A program made the position numbers and the translations under genes. The notes beneath the pieces were generated by a model, which did no database searches, had not been told where the DNA came from, and worked only from the letters and a program-made list of their open reading frames with translations. DNA of 64,000 nucleotides, taken from positions 795,364-859,363 of the forward strand of contig NZ_BBXC01000007.1 in the NCBI RefSeq assembly GCF_001570525.1. The letters run 5' to 3'. Position 1 is the stretch's first letter. The number at the start of each line of letters is the position of its first letter. This stretch comes from Herbidospora sakaeratensis. Its GTDB lineage: Bacteria > Actinomycetota > Actinomycetes > Streptosporangiales > Streptosporangiaceae. Of this stretch, positions 27,849-36,533 are shown piece by piece.

Positions 27849-28630
27849 CGCGGCGGCAGGGGGAAGAACCCGCTGGTCCGGTTGACGTAGTCGACGTACT
27901 CCTGGCCCTTGCTCTTGGCCATGCGCTTCTCGGTGAGGGCCTTGCCGCTCTTGGAGATCAGCAGGTACGTCATCAGCCACGGGCACACGATGGTGACGAG
28001 CGCCCACGGGGTGCCCAGGGCGATGAGGAACAGGCCCCACCAGACGGCGGCGTCGCCGAAGTAGTTGGGATGCCGCGTCCACGCCCACAGGCCCCGGTCC
28101 ATGACCCGGCCCTCGTTGGCGGGGTCGGCCTTGAACCGGGCCAGCTGCGCGTCGCCGATCGCCTCGAACGCGAAGCCGACGATCCAGAGCGCCACGCCCA
28201 GCCAGGTGAAGACGTTGAGCGGCTGGGGCTGGAACATGGCGATCTGCACCGGCAGCGACACGAACCACATGACCGCGCCCTGCGGCAGGTAGATCTTCTT
28301 CAGCACGAAGGGCGCCACCGGGCCGTTGTTCTGGCGCAGCATGGCGGCGTACCGGGGATCCTCGCCCTTGCCCCGGTTGCGGTGGTGGATGTACGCGCCC
28401 AGCCGCACCCCCCAGACGGCGGTGAGCACCAGCGCGAGCAGCGACCGCGTGAAATTGCCCTCGCCGGCGGCCAGCGAGAGCACGAACGAGACGACCGCGA
28501 CGACGGCGAAGCCGAGGCCCCAGACCGAGTCGACGATCGACTGGTTGTCCGTGCGCAACGCGTAGGCCATGGTCAGGGCCATGGTCAGCGCGACGGCCAC
28601 GAGGGTGGCCGCCAGATTTATCCAGATCAC
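27836..28630 (-). CDS. DUF1295 membrane protein (steroid 5-alpha-reductase/ICMT-like)
   Basis: A 264-residue integral membrane protein with about seven hydrophobic spans and the family signature GLWAWTRHPNYFGDAAVWWGLF near residue 180, used for NADPH or SAM cofactor binding in this superfamily. The C-terminus ends with the usual YVDYVNRTSGFFPLPP. GTG start, one base after the stop of the upstream thiolase, so the two genes are translationally coupled. With two thiolases and a carotenoid oxygenase nearby, a lipid or isoprenoid reduction step is a reasonable inference; the substrate is unknown. Confidence 0.88.
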   Translation of the reverse strand: MIWINLAATLVAVALTMALTMAYALRTDNQSIVDSVWGLGFAVVAVVSFVLSLAAGEGNFTRSLLALVLTAVWGVRLGAYIHHRNRGKGEDPRYAAMLRQNNGPVAPFVLKKIYLPQGAVMWFVSLPVQIAMFQPQPLNVFTWLGVALWIVGFAFEAIGDAQLARFKADPANEGRVMDRGLWAWTRHPNYFGDAAVWWGLFLIALGTPWALVTIVCPWLMTYLLISKSGKALTEKRMAKSKGQEYVDYVNRTSGFFPLPPRQRS

Positions 28631-28631
28631 G

Positions 28632-29804
28632 TCAACCGTCTACCCGTTCGATGAGGACTGCCACCCCGAGCCCGGCCGCGCCGCTGACGGCCGCCACCCC
28701 GTAACGGCCGCCGAGGCGGGTGAGGTTCTCGGCGCACTGCCCGACCATGATCGCGCCGGTCGCGCCGAACGCGTGCCCCATCGCGATCGTGCCGCCGCCG
28801 GGGTTGAGCCGGTCGGGGCCCGGCCCGAGGTCGCGCCGCAGCCGCAGGCACAACGCGGAGAACGCCTCGGCGAACTCGTAGACGTCGACGTCGGCGGGGG
28901 TGAGCCCGGCCCTGGCGATCACCTTCTCGACGGCGGCCTGCCCGGCGGTCAGCATGATCACCGGGTCGACGGCGGCGGTCGCCGCGCCCACGACCCTGAT
29001 CGGGCTCTCGGTGGTGCCGAGGACGAGCAGGGCCGCGCCGTCGGCCAGCGCGGGCGAGGAGCCGACCGTGTGGTGGTGGACGATCTCGCCCACCTCGGGG
29101 TGGGCCTTCAGCACGATGGCGTCCTGCGCCGGGTCGGCGAAGGCGGGGGCCAGCGTGGCCAGCGACGCCATCGAGGTGCCCGGCCGGATCAGCTCGTCGC
29201 GGTCGAAGACCGTCCCGTCGGCGCGGGCCTGCGGGATCACCGAACCGGCGAAGTCGCCCCGGTCCCAGGCCGCCGCGGCCTTCGTGTGGGTCTCGACGGC
29301 GTAGGCGTCGAGCTGCTCGCGGGTCCAGCCGTCGAGGGTGGCGTTGAGGTCGGCGGCCACGCCCATGTGGACGGAGCCGACCCGCTCGATCGTCGCCGGG
29401 TCGGTCCAGAGGGGCGCGCGGTCGCTGAACATGGCCACCCGGGACACGCTCTCGACGCCCCCGGCGACCGCCAGGTCCATCTCTCCGGTACGGATGCGCG
29501 CCGCCACCTGGGCCACCGCGTCGATCCCGCTGGCGCAGAAGCGGTTGACCGTGCCGCCGGGGACCTCCTCGCCCCATCCGGCCAGCAGCGTGGCCACCCG
29601 GGCGAGGTTGCCGCCCTGCTCGCCCACCTGCGAGGCCGACCCGACGATCACGTCGCCGACGGCGGCCGGGTCGAGCCCCCGGTCGACCAGCGCCCGCTGC
29701 AGCCCGGACACCAGGTCGACCGGGCTCCGGTGGTGCAGCGAGCCCTTCGCGGAGCCCTTGGCCCGGGGGGTGCGCACGTAGTCGAGGACGTAGACGTCAG
29801 ACAC
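28632..29804 (-). CDS. Thiolase-family acyltransferase with altered active site
   Basis: A 390-residue thiolase. The nucleophile Cys90 is present in VNRFCASG and His344 in AMGHAFGATG. Two other conserved positions are changed: the NEAF (or HEAF) motif reads AEAF around residues 312-315, and the usual C-terminal Cys of the C-x-G motif is Ser374 in AVSGAAGLG. The base that activates the nucleophile or substrate is therefore weakened, and reaction direction or substrate may differ from normal beta-oxidation thiolases. It is coupled to the DUF1295 gene and divergent, over only 38 bases, from a second thiolase gene. Confidence 0.9.
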   Translation of the reverse strand: MSDVYVLDYVRTPRAKGSAKGSLHHRSPVDLVSGLQRALVDRGLDPAAVGDVIVGSASQVGEQGGNLARVATLLAGWGEEVPGGTVNRFCASGIDAVAQVAARIRTGEMDLAVAGGVESVSRVAMFSDRAPLWTDPATIERVGSVHMGVAADLNATLDGWTREQLDAYAVETHTKAAAAWDRGDFAGSVIPQARADGTVFDRDELIRPGTSMASLATLAPAFADPAQDAIVLKAHPEVGEIVHHHTVGSSPALADGAALLVLGTTESPIRVVGAATAAVDPVIMLTAGQAAVEKVIARAGLTPADVDVYEFAEAFSALCLRLRRDLGPGPDRLNPGGGTIAMGHAFGATGAIMVGQCAENLTRLGGRYGVAAVSGAAGLGVAVLIERVDG

Positions 29805-29842
29805 GTTTGCACTGTAACTCTGTTTGTTGTAGTACGGGAAGT

Positions 29843-31057
29843 ATGCCGGATGCCGTATGGGTCCTGGGTGGCCACCAGACCGACTTCGCCCGCAACTGGT
29901 CCCGCGAGGGCCTCGACTTCGCCGACCTGACCGCCGAGACGGTCCGCGGCACCCTCGACGACGCGGGCGTCTCCGCCGCCGACGTCGACGTCATCCACGT
30001 CGGCAACGCCTTCGGCCAGCTCTTCACCGGCCAGGGCCAGCTCGGCGGCATGCCCGCCACGGTCGTGCCCGAGCTCTGGGACGTGCCCGCCACCCGGCAC
30101 GAGGCCGCCTGCGCCTCCGGCGGCACGGCCCTGCTCGCGGCGATGGCCGACATCGAGTCGGGCCGCTACGACTGCGCCCTCGTCCTGGGCCTGGAGCTCG
30201 AACGCACCGTCCCGGGCGACGACGCGGCCGGCCACCTGGGCGCCGCCGCCTGGGTCGGCCACGAGGGGCGGGACGCGAGATTCATGTGGCCCCACATGTT
30301 CAGCGCCCTCACCGACGAGTACGACCGCCGCTACGGGATCGACGAGGCCCACCTGCGCGCCATCGCCCGGCTGAACTTCTCCAACGCCGCGGCCAACCCC
30401 AACGCCCAGACCCGCAAGTGGACCTTCACCGACGCGAGCTTCGCCGCCGACGACGCGGCCAACCCGGTCGTGGAGGGCCGGGTCAGGCGCACCGACTGCT
30501 CCCAGATCACCGACGGCGGCGCGGGCCTGGTCGTGGTCGGCCGCCGGTTCCTGGAACGCACGCGGGCCCGCCCGATGGCGCGGATCCTCGGCTGGGGCCA
30601 CCGCACGGTCGGCCTGCCGCTGGCCCAGAAGCTCGCCCGCAGCGCCGATGAGCCCTACGTCCTGCCGCACGTCCGCCGGGCGATCACCGACGCGTTCACC
30701 CGCGCGGGCGTCTCTTTGCCGGAAATCGACGGCATAGAGACACACGATTGCTTCACCATGTCGGAGTACGCCGCGATCGACCACTTCGGCATCACCGGCC
30801 CCGGGGAGAGCTGGAAGGCCGTCGAGAACGGCGACCTGGAAATCGGCGGGCGGATCCCGGTCAACCCCAGCGGGGGCCTGATCGGCGGGGGCCATCCGGT
30901 CGGCGCGACCGGCGTGCGGATGGTGCTCGACGCGTGCCGGCAGGTGGCGGGACGGGCGGGGGCCTACCAGGTCGAGGGGGCCCGGCGCTTCGCCACGCTC
31001 AACATCGGCGGCAGCACCACCACGACCGTCGGTTTCGTGATCGGGACAGGGGAGTAG
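29843..31057 (+). CDS. SCP2-type thiolase
   Basis: A 404-residue lipid-transfer-type thiolase: Cys90 in EAACASGG, the SCP2-thiolase signature HDCF at 301-304 (ETHDCFTMSE) and His351 in GGGHPVGATG are all present. Such enzymes cleave or form 3-ketoacyl-CoA of branched or sterol-like chains. The ATG at 29843, after GGGAAG, was preferred to an ATG 36 bases upstream that encodes an atypical Cys-rich leader. It overlaps no gene and is followed after 2 bases by the carotenoid oxygenase gene, so the two form an operon. Confidence 0.9.
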   Translation: MPDAVWVLGGHQTDFARNWSREGLDFADLTAETVRGTLDDAGVSAADVDVIHVGNAFGQLFTGQGQLGGMPATVVPELWDVPATRHEAACASGGTALLAAMADIESGRYDCALVLGLELERTVPGDDAAGHLGAAAWVGHEGRDARFMWPHMFSALTDEYDRRYGIDEAHLRAIARLNFSNAAANPNAQTRKWTFTDASFAADDAANPVVEGRVRRTDCSQITDGGAGLVVVGRRFLERTRARPMARILGWGHRTVGLPLAQKLARSADEPYVLPHVRRAITDAFTRAGVSLPEIDGIETHDCFTMSEYAAIDHFGITGPGESWKAVENGDLEIGGRIPVNPSGGLIGGGHPVGATGVRMVLDACRQVAGRAGAYQVEGARRFATLNIGGSTTTTVGFVIGTGE

Positions 31058-31059
31058 CC

Positions 31060-32568
31060 ATGGACGTCGACGTCGTCGCACGGGTTCTGTCGACCCTTCC
31101 GGAGGATGACGACCACCCCTACCGGACCGGCCCGTGGCGGCCGCAGACCACCGAGTGGCGGGCCGACGACCTCGACGTGGTCGGCGAGATCCCCGCCGAC
31201 CTCGACGGCGTCTACCTGCGCAACACCGAGAACCCCGTCCACCCGGCGTTCGAGCGCTACCACCCGTTCGACGGCGACGGCATGGTCCACGTGATCGGCT
31301 TCCGCGACGGCGCGGCCTTCTACCGCAACCGCTTCATCCGGACCGACGGCTTCCTCGCCGAGGCCGAGGCGGGCGCCCCGCTCTGGGCCGGTCTGGCCGA
31401 ACGCCCCTCGCTCTCGCTGCGGGAGGGCTGGGGCGCGCGCGGCGGCCTGAAGGACTCCTCGTCGACCGACGTCATCGTGCACGCCGGGGTGGCGCTGACC
31501 AGCTTCTACCAGTGCGGCGACCTCTACCGGCTCGACCCGCTGACCCTGGAGACCCTCGGCAAGGCCGACTGGCACGGCGACTTCCCCTCCGCCTGCGGCG
31601 TCTCCGCGCACACCAAGGTCGACCCGCGCACCGGCGAGCTGCTGTTCTTCAACTACGGCACCGACGAGCCCTACATGCACTACGGCGTCGTCTCCGCCGA
31701 CGACCGGCTGACCCACTATGTCGACGTGCCGCTGCCCGGCCCCCGGCTGCCCCACGACATGGCGTTCACCGAGAACTACGCGATCCTCAACGACTGCCCG
31801 ATGTTCTGGGACCCGGCGCTGCTGAGACAGGGCAGGCACGCCGCCCGCTTCCACCCCGACCTTCCGCTGCGCATCGGCGTCATCCCCCGCACGGGTTCGA
31901 AGGTCCAGTGGTTCGAGGCGGCCTCGACCTACGTCCTGCACTGGGTGAACGCCTACGAGGAGGGCGACGAGATCGTGCTCGACGGCTTCTTCCAGGAGGA
32001 CCCGGAGCCCAAGGACATCGGCGACGGCAGCTACTACCAGCGCATGTTCCGCTTCCTGGCGCTCGACCGGATGAAGACCAAGCTGCACCGCTGGCGGCTG
32101 AACCTGAAGACGGGTCAGTGCCGGGAGGAGCGCCTCACCGACTCCATCACCGAGTTCGGGGTGCTCAACTCCCGGTACGGCGGCGTCGGCTACCGCTACG
32201 CCTACGCGGCCACCGGCGTCGAGGGCTGGTTCCTGTTCGACGGGGTGACCAGGCACGACCTGCTGACCGGCAAGGAGGAGACGTACACGCTGCCCGCGAA
32301 CGTCTACGGCAGCGAGCCCGCCATGGCCCCCCGGGCCGGGGCGGTCGCGGAGGACGACGGCTACCTGATCACCCTGACGACCGACATGAACCACGACCGG
32401 TCGGAATGCCTGATCTTCGACGCGGCCCGGGTCGCCGACGGCCCGCTGGCCCGCATCCGGCTGCCCGAACGCGTCTCCAGCGGCACCCACGCCACCTGGG
32501 CCCCCGGGGACTCGATCCCCGGCTGGCGGACCGCGGAGTCACCCGAACGGGCCGTCGGGCTTGCCTGA
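31060..32568 (+). CDS. Carotenoid cleavage dioxygenase-family enzyme
   Basis: A 502-residue protein of the RPE65/CCD/lignostilbene dioxygenase family. The four iron-binding histidines are identifiable: His184 (SAHTKVD), His232 (LPHDMAF), His294 (VLHWVNAYEEGD) and His477 (GTHATWAPG), and the GDGM and FNYG family motifs are present. It should cleave a conjugated double bond of an apocarotenoid or stilbene-type compound with O2. It lies in an operon between an SCP2-type thiolase and an HxlR regulator, suggesting that the aldehyde or acid product enters CoA-dependent degradation. Confidence 0.92.
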   Translation: MDVDVVARVLSTLPEDDDHPYRTGPWRPQTTEWRADDLDVVGEIPADLDGVYLRNTENPVHPAFERYHPFDGDGMVHVIGFRDGAAFYRNRFIRTDGFLAEAEAGAPLWAGLAERPSLSLREGWGARGGLKDSSSTDVIVHAGVALTSFYQCGDLYRLDPLTLETLGKADWHGDFPSACGVSAHTKVDPRTGELLFFNYGTDEPYMHYGVVSADDRLTHYVDVPLPGPRLPHDMAFTENYAILNDCPMFWDPALLRQGRHAARFHPDLPLRIGVIPRTGSKVQWFEAASTYVLHWVNAYEEGDEIVLDGFFQEDPEPKDIGDGSYYQRMFRFLALDRMKTKLHRWRLNLKTGQCREERLTDSITEFGVLNSRYGGVGYRYAYAATGVEGWFLFDGVTRHDLLTGKEETYTLPANVYGSEPAMAPRAGAVAEDDGYLITLTTDMNHDRSECLIFDAARVADGPLARIRLPERVSSGTHATWAPGDSIPGWRTAESPERAVGLA

Positions 32569-33511
32569 CCCCGGATCCCGCCCCACCGCGCTGGCCCCGG
32601 GGGGAACCAACGCGGTCGGCATGACCCTCGGCCTGGTCGGCGACGAGTGGAACCTGCTCATCCTCCGGCACGCCATGATGGGCGTCCGGCGCTACGGCGA
32701 GTGGCGCACGGCCCTCCCCATCTCGCACGCCGTGCTGACCGGCCGCCTGGCCCACCTGACGGAGATGGGCGTCTTGGACAAGACGTCCATCGGGTCGAAG
32801 CGGCCGGAGTACCGGCTGACCAAACGCGGCCGTGACCTGTGGCCGGTCCTGCTGACCGTGTGGGCGTGGGAGTCGGCCTGGGTGCCCGAGCACGCGGAGT
32901 CGCTCCCGGTGATGGTGCACCGCGCCTGCGGCTCGCCGTTCGTGCCCGTCCTGGCCTGCCAGGGCTGCGGCAAGGCGGTCGTGCCCCGCGACGTCTCCGG
33001 CGCCTTCGGCCCCTCGGGGACGTGGGAACGCTCGGTGCCATCCGGCACCACCCGGCGACGTGTCGCCTCGTCTTCGGCCGGCCTCTTCCCGCAGACGATG
33101 ACGCTGATCGGGAACCGGTGGTCGGCGGCGATCCTGGGCGGCGCGTTCCAGGGCCTGCACCGCTTCCGCGACTTCGAACAGCGCCTCGGCGCACCCCCGG
33201 CGATCGTGGCCGACCGCCTGAGGGTCTTCTGCGACCTGGGCATCTTCGAGCAGGTCCCGTCGGCCGACCGGGCCGACTGGACGACCTATCACCTGACCGA
33301 CAAGGGCCGGGCCTTCTTCCCCGTGGTGGTGACCGCCATCGCGTGGGGCCAGCGCTGGTTCCGCGCCCCGGAGGGTCCGGCGCTCGTCTACCGGCACCAG
33401 GGATGCGGAGAGGGCTTCCTGCCCCGGCTGCTCTGCGGGGGATGCGGCGTGGCGCTGCGCGGGCAGGACGTCGTGGTCGCCGATCAGAGGAACTCGCAGA
33501 AGTATTCATAG
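32561..33511 (+). CDS. Tandem HxlR-family regulator with two Cys/His metal-site motifs
   Basis: A 316-residue protein made of two HxlR winged-helix units (about 15-105 and 172-270), each followed by a short knuckle: HRACGSPFVPVLACQGCG and HQGCGEGFLPRLLCGGCG, giving a His-Cys-Cys-Cys pattern that could bind zinc. Single HxlR proteins are ~110 residues and work as dimers; here the dimer seems fused. The TTG start overlaps the oxygenase stop by 8 bases; a later ATG (MTLGLVGDEW) is possible. It probably regulates the thiolase/oxygenase genes. The 3' end overlaps the convergent peptidase gene by 28 bases. Confidence 0.85.
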   Translation: MPDPGSRPTALAPGGTNAVGMTLGLVGDEWNLLILRHAMMGVRRYGEWRTALPISHAVLTGRLAHLTEMGVLDKTSIGSKRPEYRLTKRGRDLWPVLLTVWAWESAWVPEHAESLPVMVHRACGSPFVPVLACQGCGKAVVPRDVSGAFGPSGTWERSVPSGTTRRRVASSSAGLFPQTMTLIGNRWSAAILGGAFQGLHRFRDFEQRLGAPPAIVADRLRVFCDLGIFEQVPSADRADWTTYHLTDKGRAFFPVVVTAIAWGQRWFRAPEGPALVYRHQGCGEGFLPRLLCGGCGVALRGQDVVVADQRNSQKYS

Positions 33512-34572
33512 TTGCATGCGTTCACCACGGCTACCGCCGGATTCGCGGCTGCCGCCTGCAAACACTTCTCCGGGCCGCTGAAGAAGTCGGACGTGGACGC
33601 GACCGCATGGCTCCATTCGTGGATGAGCGTGCCGGACTTGCCGTCGGGAATCCCGGACAGGGGAACACCCCAGAACGGTCCGCACAGCCAGACGGTATGA
33701 GAACCCGCATAGGTATAGCCCAACGTGCTTTCGTCGCAATCCCGCCCTCCGCTGAGCACGTAAGTCTGGACGGGGAACGTGGGGAAGTTCATGATCGATC
33801 TGATGGAATTGATGCCCATGGCGGCCACGGTGTAGGTCGTCAGGCCACCGAAAGGCAGATTGTATTTGGCGTTCACGCCGAACCAGCGCCGGTAGTGCCA
33901 ATTGCCGGGGCCGGAGTTGATCACGTCGAGTGCTTTTCCCACCTTGAAAACCGCCTGGGCGTGAGCGGAGCGAACGTCCGCCTGCTGGGCGGGGGTGCCG
34001 CCGATGAGCCATGGCATGAAGGGCTCCCGCGCAGAGGGCTCCTGTCCCGGCCCACCCGGCAGCCTGGTCATCGATTCCAGCCGTGCAGCCTGACCGAGAG
34101 TCATTCTCGGCGGATCGCCGGCCTCCACAGTGAGCGTCGCACTCACGTGTTCGAGGGCATATCGTTCGTGGTTTCTGCGGACTCTCGGGGCGAGGGAGGA
34201 GCGGCCCGAAAGAGAATAGACATCGGCCAGTTCGGTGTTCAACGTGACCGTGTACTCACCCGGCAGCTGAATGGCGTAGAGCCTGGAGATGTCGACTTCG
34301 GCGGAGCGGGACTCGCCCGGCGCGAGACTGATGTACTCCTTCTCCGTGGGGTCAACCCGCCTGACCATGGGTCCGTCGTAGAGGAGCTCACTCCCCTCAT
34401 GGCTGACCGACAGGAAGTTGAGCGGTGAGTCGAGCAGCGGTATATCCCAGGTCAGGATCCGATAGGGCTCCTCGCTCGTGTTACGGATCTCAAAGGAGAC
34501 CAATATCTGGTCTCCCAGCCGATAGCGAGGCTGGGTCCGGAGCGCGCATTCGAACAGCTGAGTGTTCTGCAT
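33484..34572 (-). CDS. M35-like (aspzincin) zinc metallopeptidase
   Basis: A 362-residue protein preceded by GGTGGAG. The C-terminal third contains His318-Glu319-x2-His322 (LIHEWSHAVA) followed by STSDFFSG with Asp329, the HExxH plus Asp arrangement of deuterolysin/peptidyl-Lys endopeptidases. The N-terminal part (about 1-150) is a beta-rich module like the prodomain of fungal M35 relatives. No signal peptide is visible, unlike secreted M35 enzymes. A/T at third positions is clearly more frequent than in its neighbours, suggesting recent acquisition. It overlaps the convergent HxlR gene; the 194 bases upstream hold no evident gene. Confidence 0.82.
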   Translation of the reverse strand: MQNTQLFECALRTQPRYRLGDQILVSFEIRNTSEEPYRILTWDIPLLDSPLNFLSVSHEGSELLYDGPMVRRVDPTEKEYISLAPGESRSAEVDISRLYAIQLPGEYTVTLNTELADVYSLSGRSSLAPRVRRNHERYALEHVSATLTVEAGDPPRMTLGQAARLESMTRLPGGPGQEPSAREPFMPWLIGGTPAQQADVRSAHAQAVFKVGKALDVINSGPGNWHYRRWFGVNAKYNLPFGGLTTYTVAAMGINSIRSIMNFPTFPVQTYVLSGGRDCDESTLGYTYAGSHTVWLCGPFWGVPLSGIPDGKSGTLIHEWSHAVASTSDFFSGPEKCLQAAAANPAVAVVNACNYEYFCEFL

Positions 34573-34766
34573 TGAAACTCCACCAAGAGTCGGTTTCACA
34601 TGCGAACGCGTCGGCTGGTGCGTTGGCATTCAAGCGTGGTGATCTCCGATACGGCCGCCACCCAAACGCCCCCATCTGCTCACTATCCGGACATTTGCCC
34701 ATTCGTTGGCCGGCTGGGATGGCATTGCGGGTCCACGGCCGGATCGAAATGATCGTGACCGGCGTC

Positions 34767-35738
34767 TCAGGCGATGAGCGGGGTGGCCACCTTCAGCTCG
34801 CCCTCGTCGACCAGCCGGCGGACCGACTCCAGGATCGCGTCCTCCGGGGAGTGATCCGGCGCGTAGCCCAGGAGGGTCGCCGCCTTCGCGATCGAGCAGT
34901 AGTGGTCGCGGTGGAGGTGCTCCCAGCTCGCCTGCGCGTGCTCGGCGGGCGTCTGCTCGCGGAACTCCTCCCAGGTCACCGTCTCCAGCGTCGCGGTCTG
35001 CCCGAACCAGGCCGCCGCCCGGTGGGCGTAGCCGCGCACGTTCAGGGCGGTGGCGGCGACGACGTTGAAGTCCTGGCCCGCCGCCGCGTCGCGCTGCCCG
35101 ACCGCCAGTTCGAAGGCCTGGGCGACGTCGTCGGCGTGGACGTGGTGCATGAGCTCGCCGCCGATGCCCGGGATCCGGAGCGGGCGGCCGGCCGAGAGCG
35201 TGGTCCACACGCCGGGGTCGAGGTTGCCCAGGGGGCCGATCGGGTGCCAGCCGGGGCCGACGATGTGGCCGGGGTGGAGTGAGGTGGTGACCAGGCCGCC
35301 GCCGGCCGTCTCCTCCTTCAGCATGCGGGCGATCCGGTCCTTCTGGACGCCGTACTCGCCGACCGGGGCCGTGCCGGTGGCCTCGGTGATCGGCAGCGAG
35401 TGGCTGGGGCCGTAGCGCCAGATGGAGCCGCAGTGCAGCAGGTGGCCGGTCGCGCCGCGCAGGCGTTCCACCAGGGCGGTGGCCGATTCGAGGGTGAAGC
35501 AGACGAGGTCGACGACCGCGTCGGGGTCCAGGGCGGCCACCGTGTCGCCGAAGACGCCCTCGCGGTCCTGCTGTTCCCGGTCGGCGGCGACCTGCCGCAC
35601 CTCGCGCCACTCGGGGGCGTCGGTGTAGGCGGCGCGGGTGCCCCGGCTGATGGTGACGACCTCGTGGCCGGCCCGCACCAGCCGGGGGACCAGGTAGGTG
35701 CCGATGTGGCCGCTGCCACCGATGACGACGACGCGCAT
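34767..35738 (-). CDS. NAD-dependent epimerase/dehydratase-family protein
   Basis: A 323-residue extended SDR. The Rossmann loop GGSGHIGTYL is at the N-terminus and a YxxxK pair appears in GEYGVQKDRI; the later HHVHADDVAQAFELAV is typical of the family. The start at 35738 puts MRVVVIGGSG at the front, as expected. The substrate is probably a nucleotide sugar or other NAD(P)-linked compound, which cannot be told from sequence. It is divergent from the hydrolase gene at 35787 across 48 bases. Confidence 0.88.
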   Translation of the reverse strand: MRVVVIGGSGHIGTYLVPRLVRAGHEVVTISRGTRAAYTDAPEWREVRQVAADREQQDREGVFGDTVAALDPDAVVDLVCFTLESATALVERLRGATGHLLHCGSIWRYGPSHSLPITEATGTAPVGEYGVQKDRIARMLKEETAGGGLVTTSLHPGHIVGPGWHPIGPLGNLDPGVWTTLSAGRPLRIPGIGGELMHHVHADDVAQAFELAVGQRDAAAGQDFNVVAATALNVRGYAHRAAAWFGQTATLETVTWEEFREQTPAEHAQASWEHLHRDHYCSIAKAATLLGYAPDHSPEDAILESVRRLVDEGELKVATPLIA

Positions 35739-35786
35739 GTTCGTTCCAATCCGTGCCGGATGTCCGCTGCGTCCTATCATCGCGCC

Positions 35787-36533
35787 ATGGAGATCTGGCA
35801 CGACCGCCACGGGACCGGCGACCCCCTGTTCCTGCTGCATCCGGGCGGCGTCGACTCCCGCGCCTTCGACGTGAACGTCGCCGGGTTGCGCGACCGGTTC
35901 ACCGTCTGGCGGGCCGATCGCCGAGGGCACGGCCGGACGGCCGACGCCGACGGGCCGTTCACGTTCGCGGCGATGGCCGACGACATGATCGCGGTCCAGG
36001 AGCGGCACGTCGGGCCCGCCCACCTGCTGGGGTGCAGCGACGGGGCGGCGGTCGCGCTGACGATGGCGCTGCGGCGGCCCGACCTGGTCCGGCGGCTCGT
36101 GCTGGTCGCGGGGGTCTTCCACCACGACGGGTGGTTGCCCGGGGTGCTCGACGCCGACGAGGAGACGCTCGACTGGCTCGGGCGTGGCCACGCCGAGGTG
36201 TCGCCCGACGGCGAGGGCCACTACCGGGTCGTCGCGGCCAAGCTCGACGACCTGCACGCGCGCGAGCCGGCGTACACGGAGGAGGACCTGAAGGGGGTGA
36301 CGGCCCGCACGCTGGTCATGGTCGGCGACGACGACGAGGTGCGGCTGGAGCACACGCTGGCCCTCTATCGGGCGCTGCCCGACGGGGAGCTCGCGGTGGT
36401 GCCGGGCGCCTCGCACGGGCTGCTGGTGGAGAAGCCCGAGCTCTGTCACCAGCTGATCAGCGAATTCCTGCTGCGTGATCCGGTGCCGACCTTCGCGCCG
36501 ATACGCCGGCGGCCGGCGGGCGCTTCCGGGTGA
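35787..36533 (+). CDS. Alpha/beta hydrolase
   Basis: A 248-residue cytoplasmic hydrolase with nucleophile Ser84 in LLGCSDGAA (G-x-S-x-G), an acidic residue in VGDDDEVRLEH and the catalytic His in PGASHGLLVEK; the oxyanion motif LHPGG is near residue 17. It is a general esterase/hydrolase of unknown substrate. No ribosome-binding site is seen before the ATG. Its 3' end overlaps the convergent transporter gene by 77 bases, the longest such overlap in the window; the family core is complete before the overlap, so the tail is Arg/Pro-rich and probably disposable. Confidence 0.87.
   Translation: MEIWHDRHGTGDPLFLLHPGGVDSRAFDVNVAGLRDRFTVWRADRRGHGRTADADGPFTFAAMADDMIAVQERHVGPAHLLGCSDGAAVALTMALRRPDLVRRLVLVAGVFHHDGWLPGVLDADEETLDWLGRGHAEVSPDGEGHYRVVAAKLDDLHAREPAYTEEDLKGVTARTLVMVGDDDEVRLEHTLALYRALPDGELAVVPGASHGLLVEKPELCHQLISEFLLRDPVPTFAPIRRRPAGASG

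Noticed and set aside
34573-34766. Small gene in the 194-base gap before the M35-like gene
   Set aside because: Short frames lack ribosome-binding sites and codon bias; nothing supports a product.
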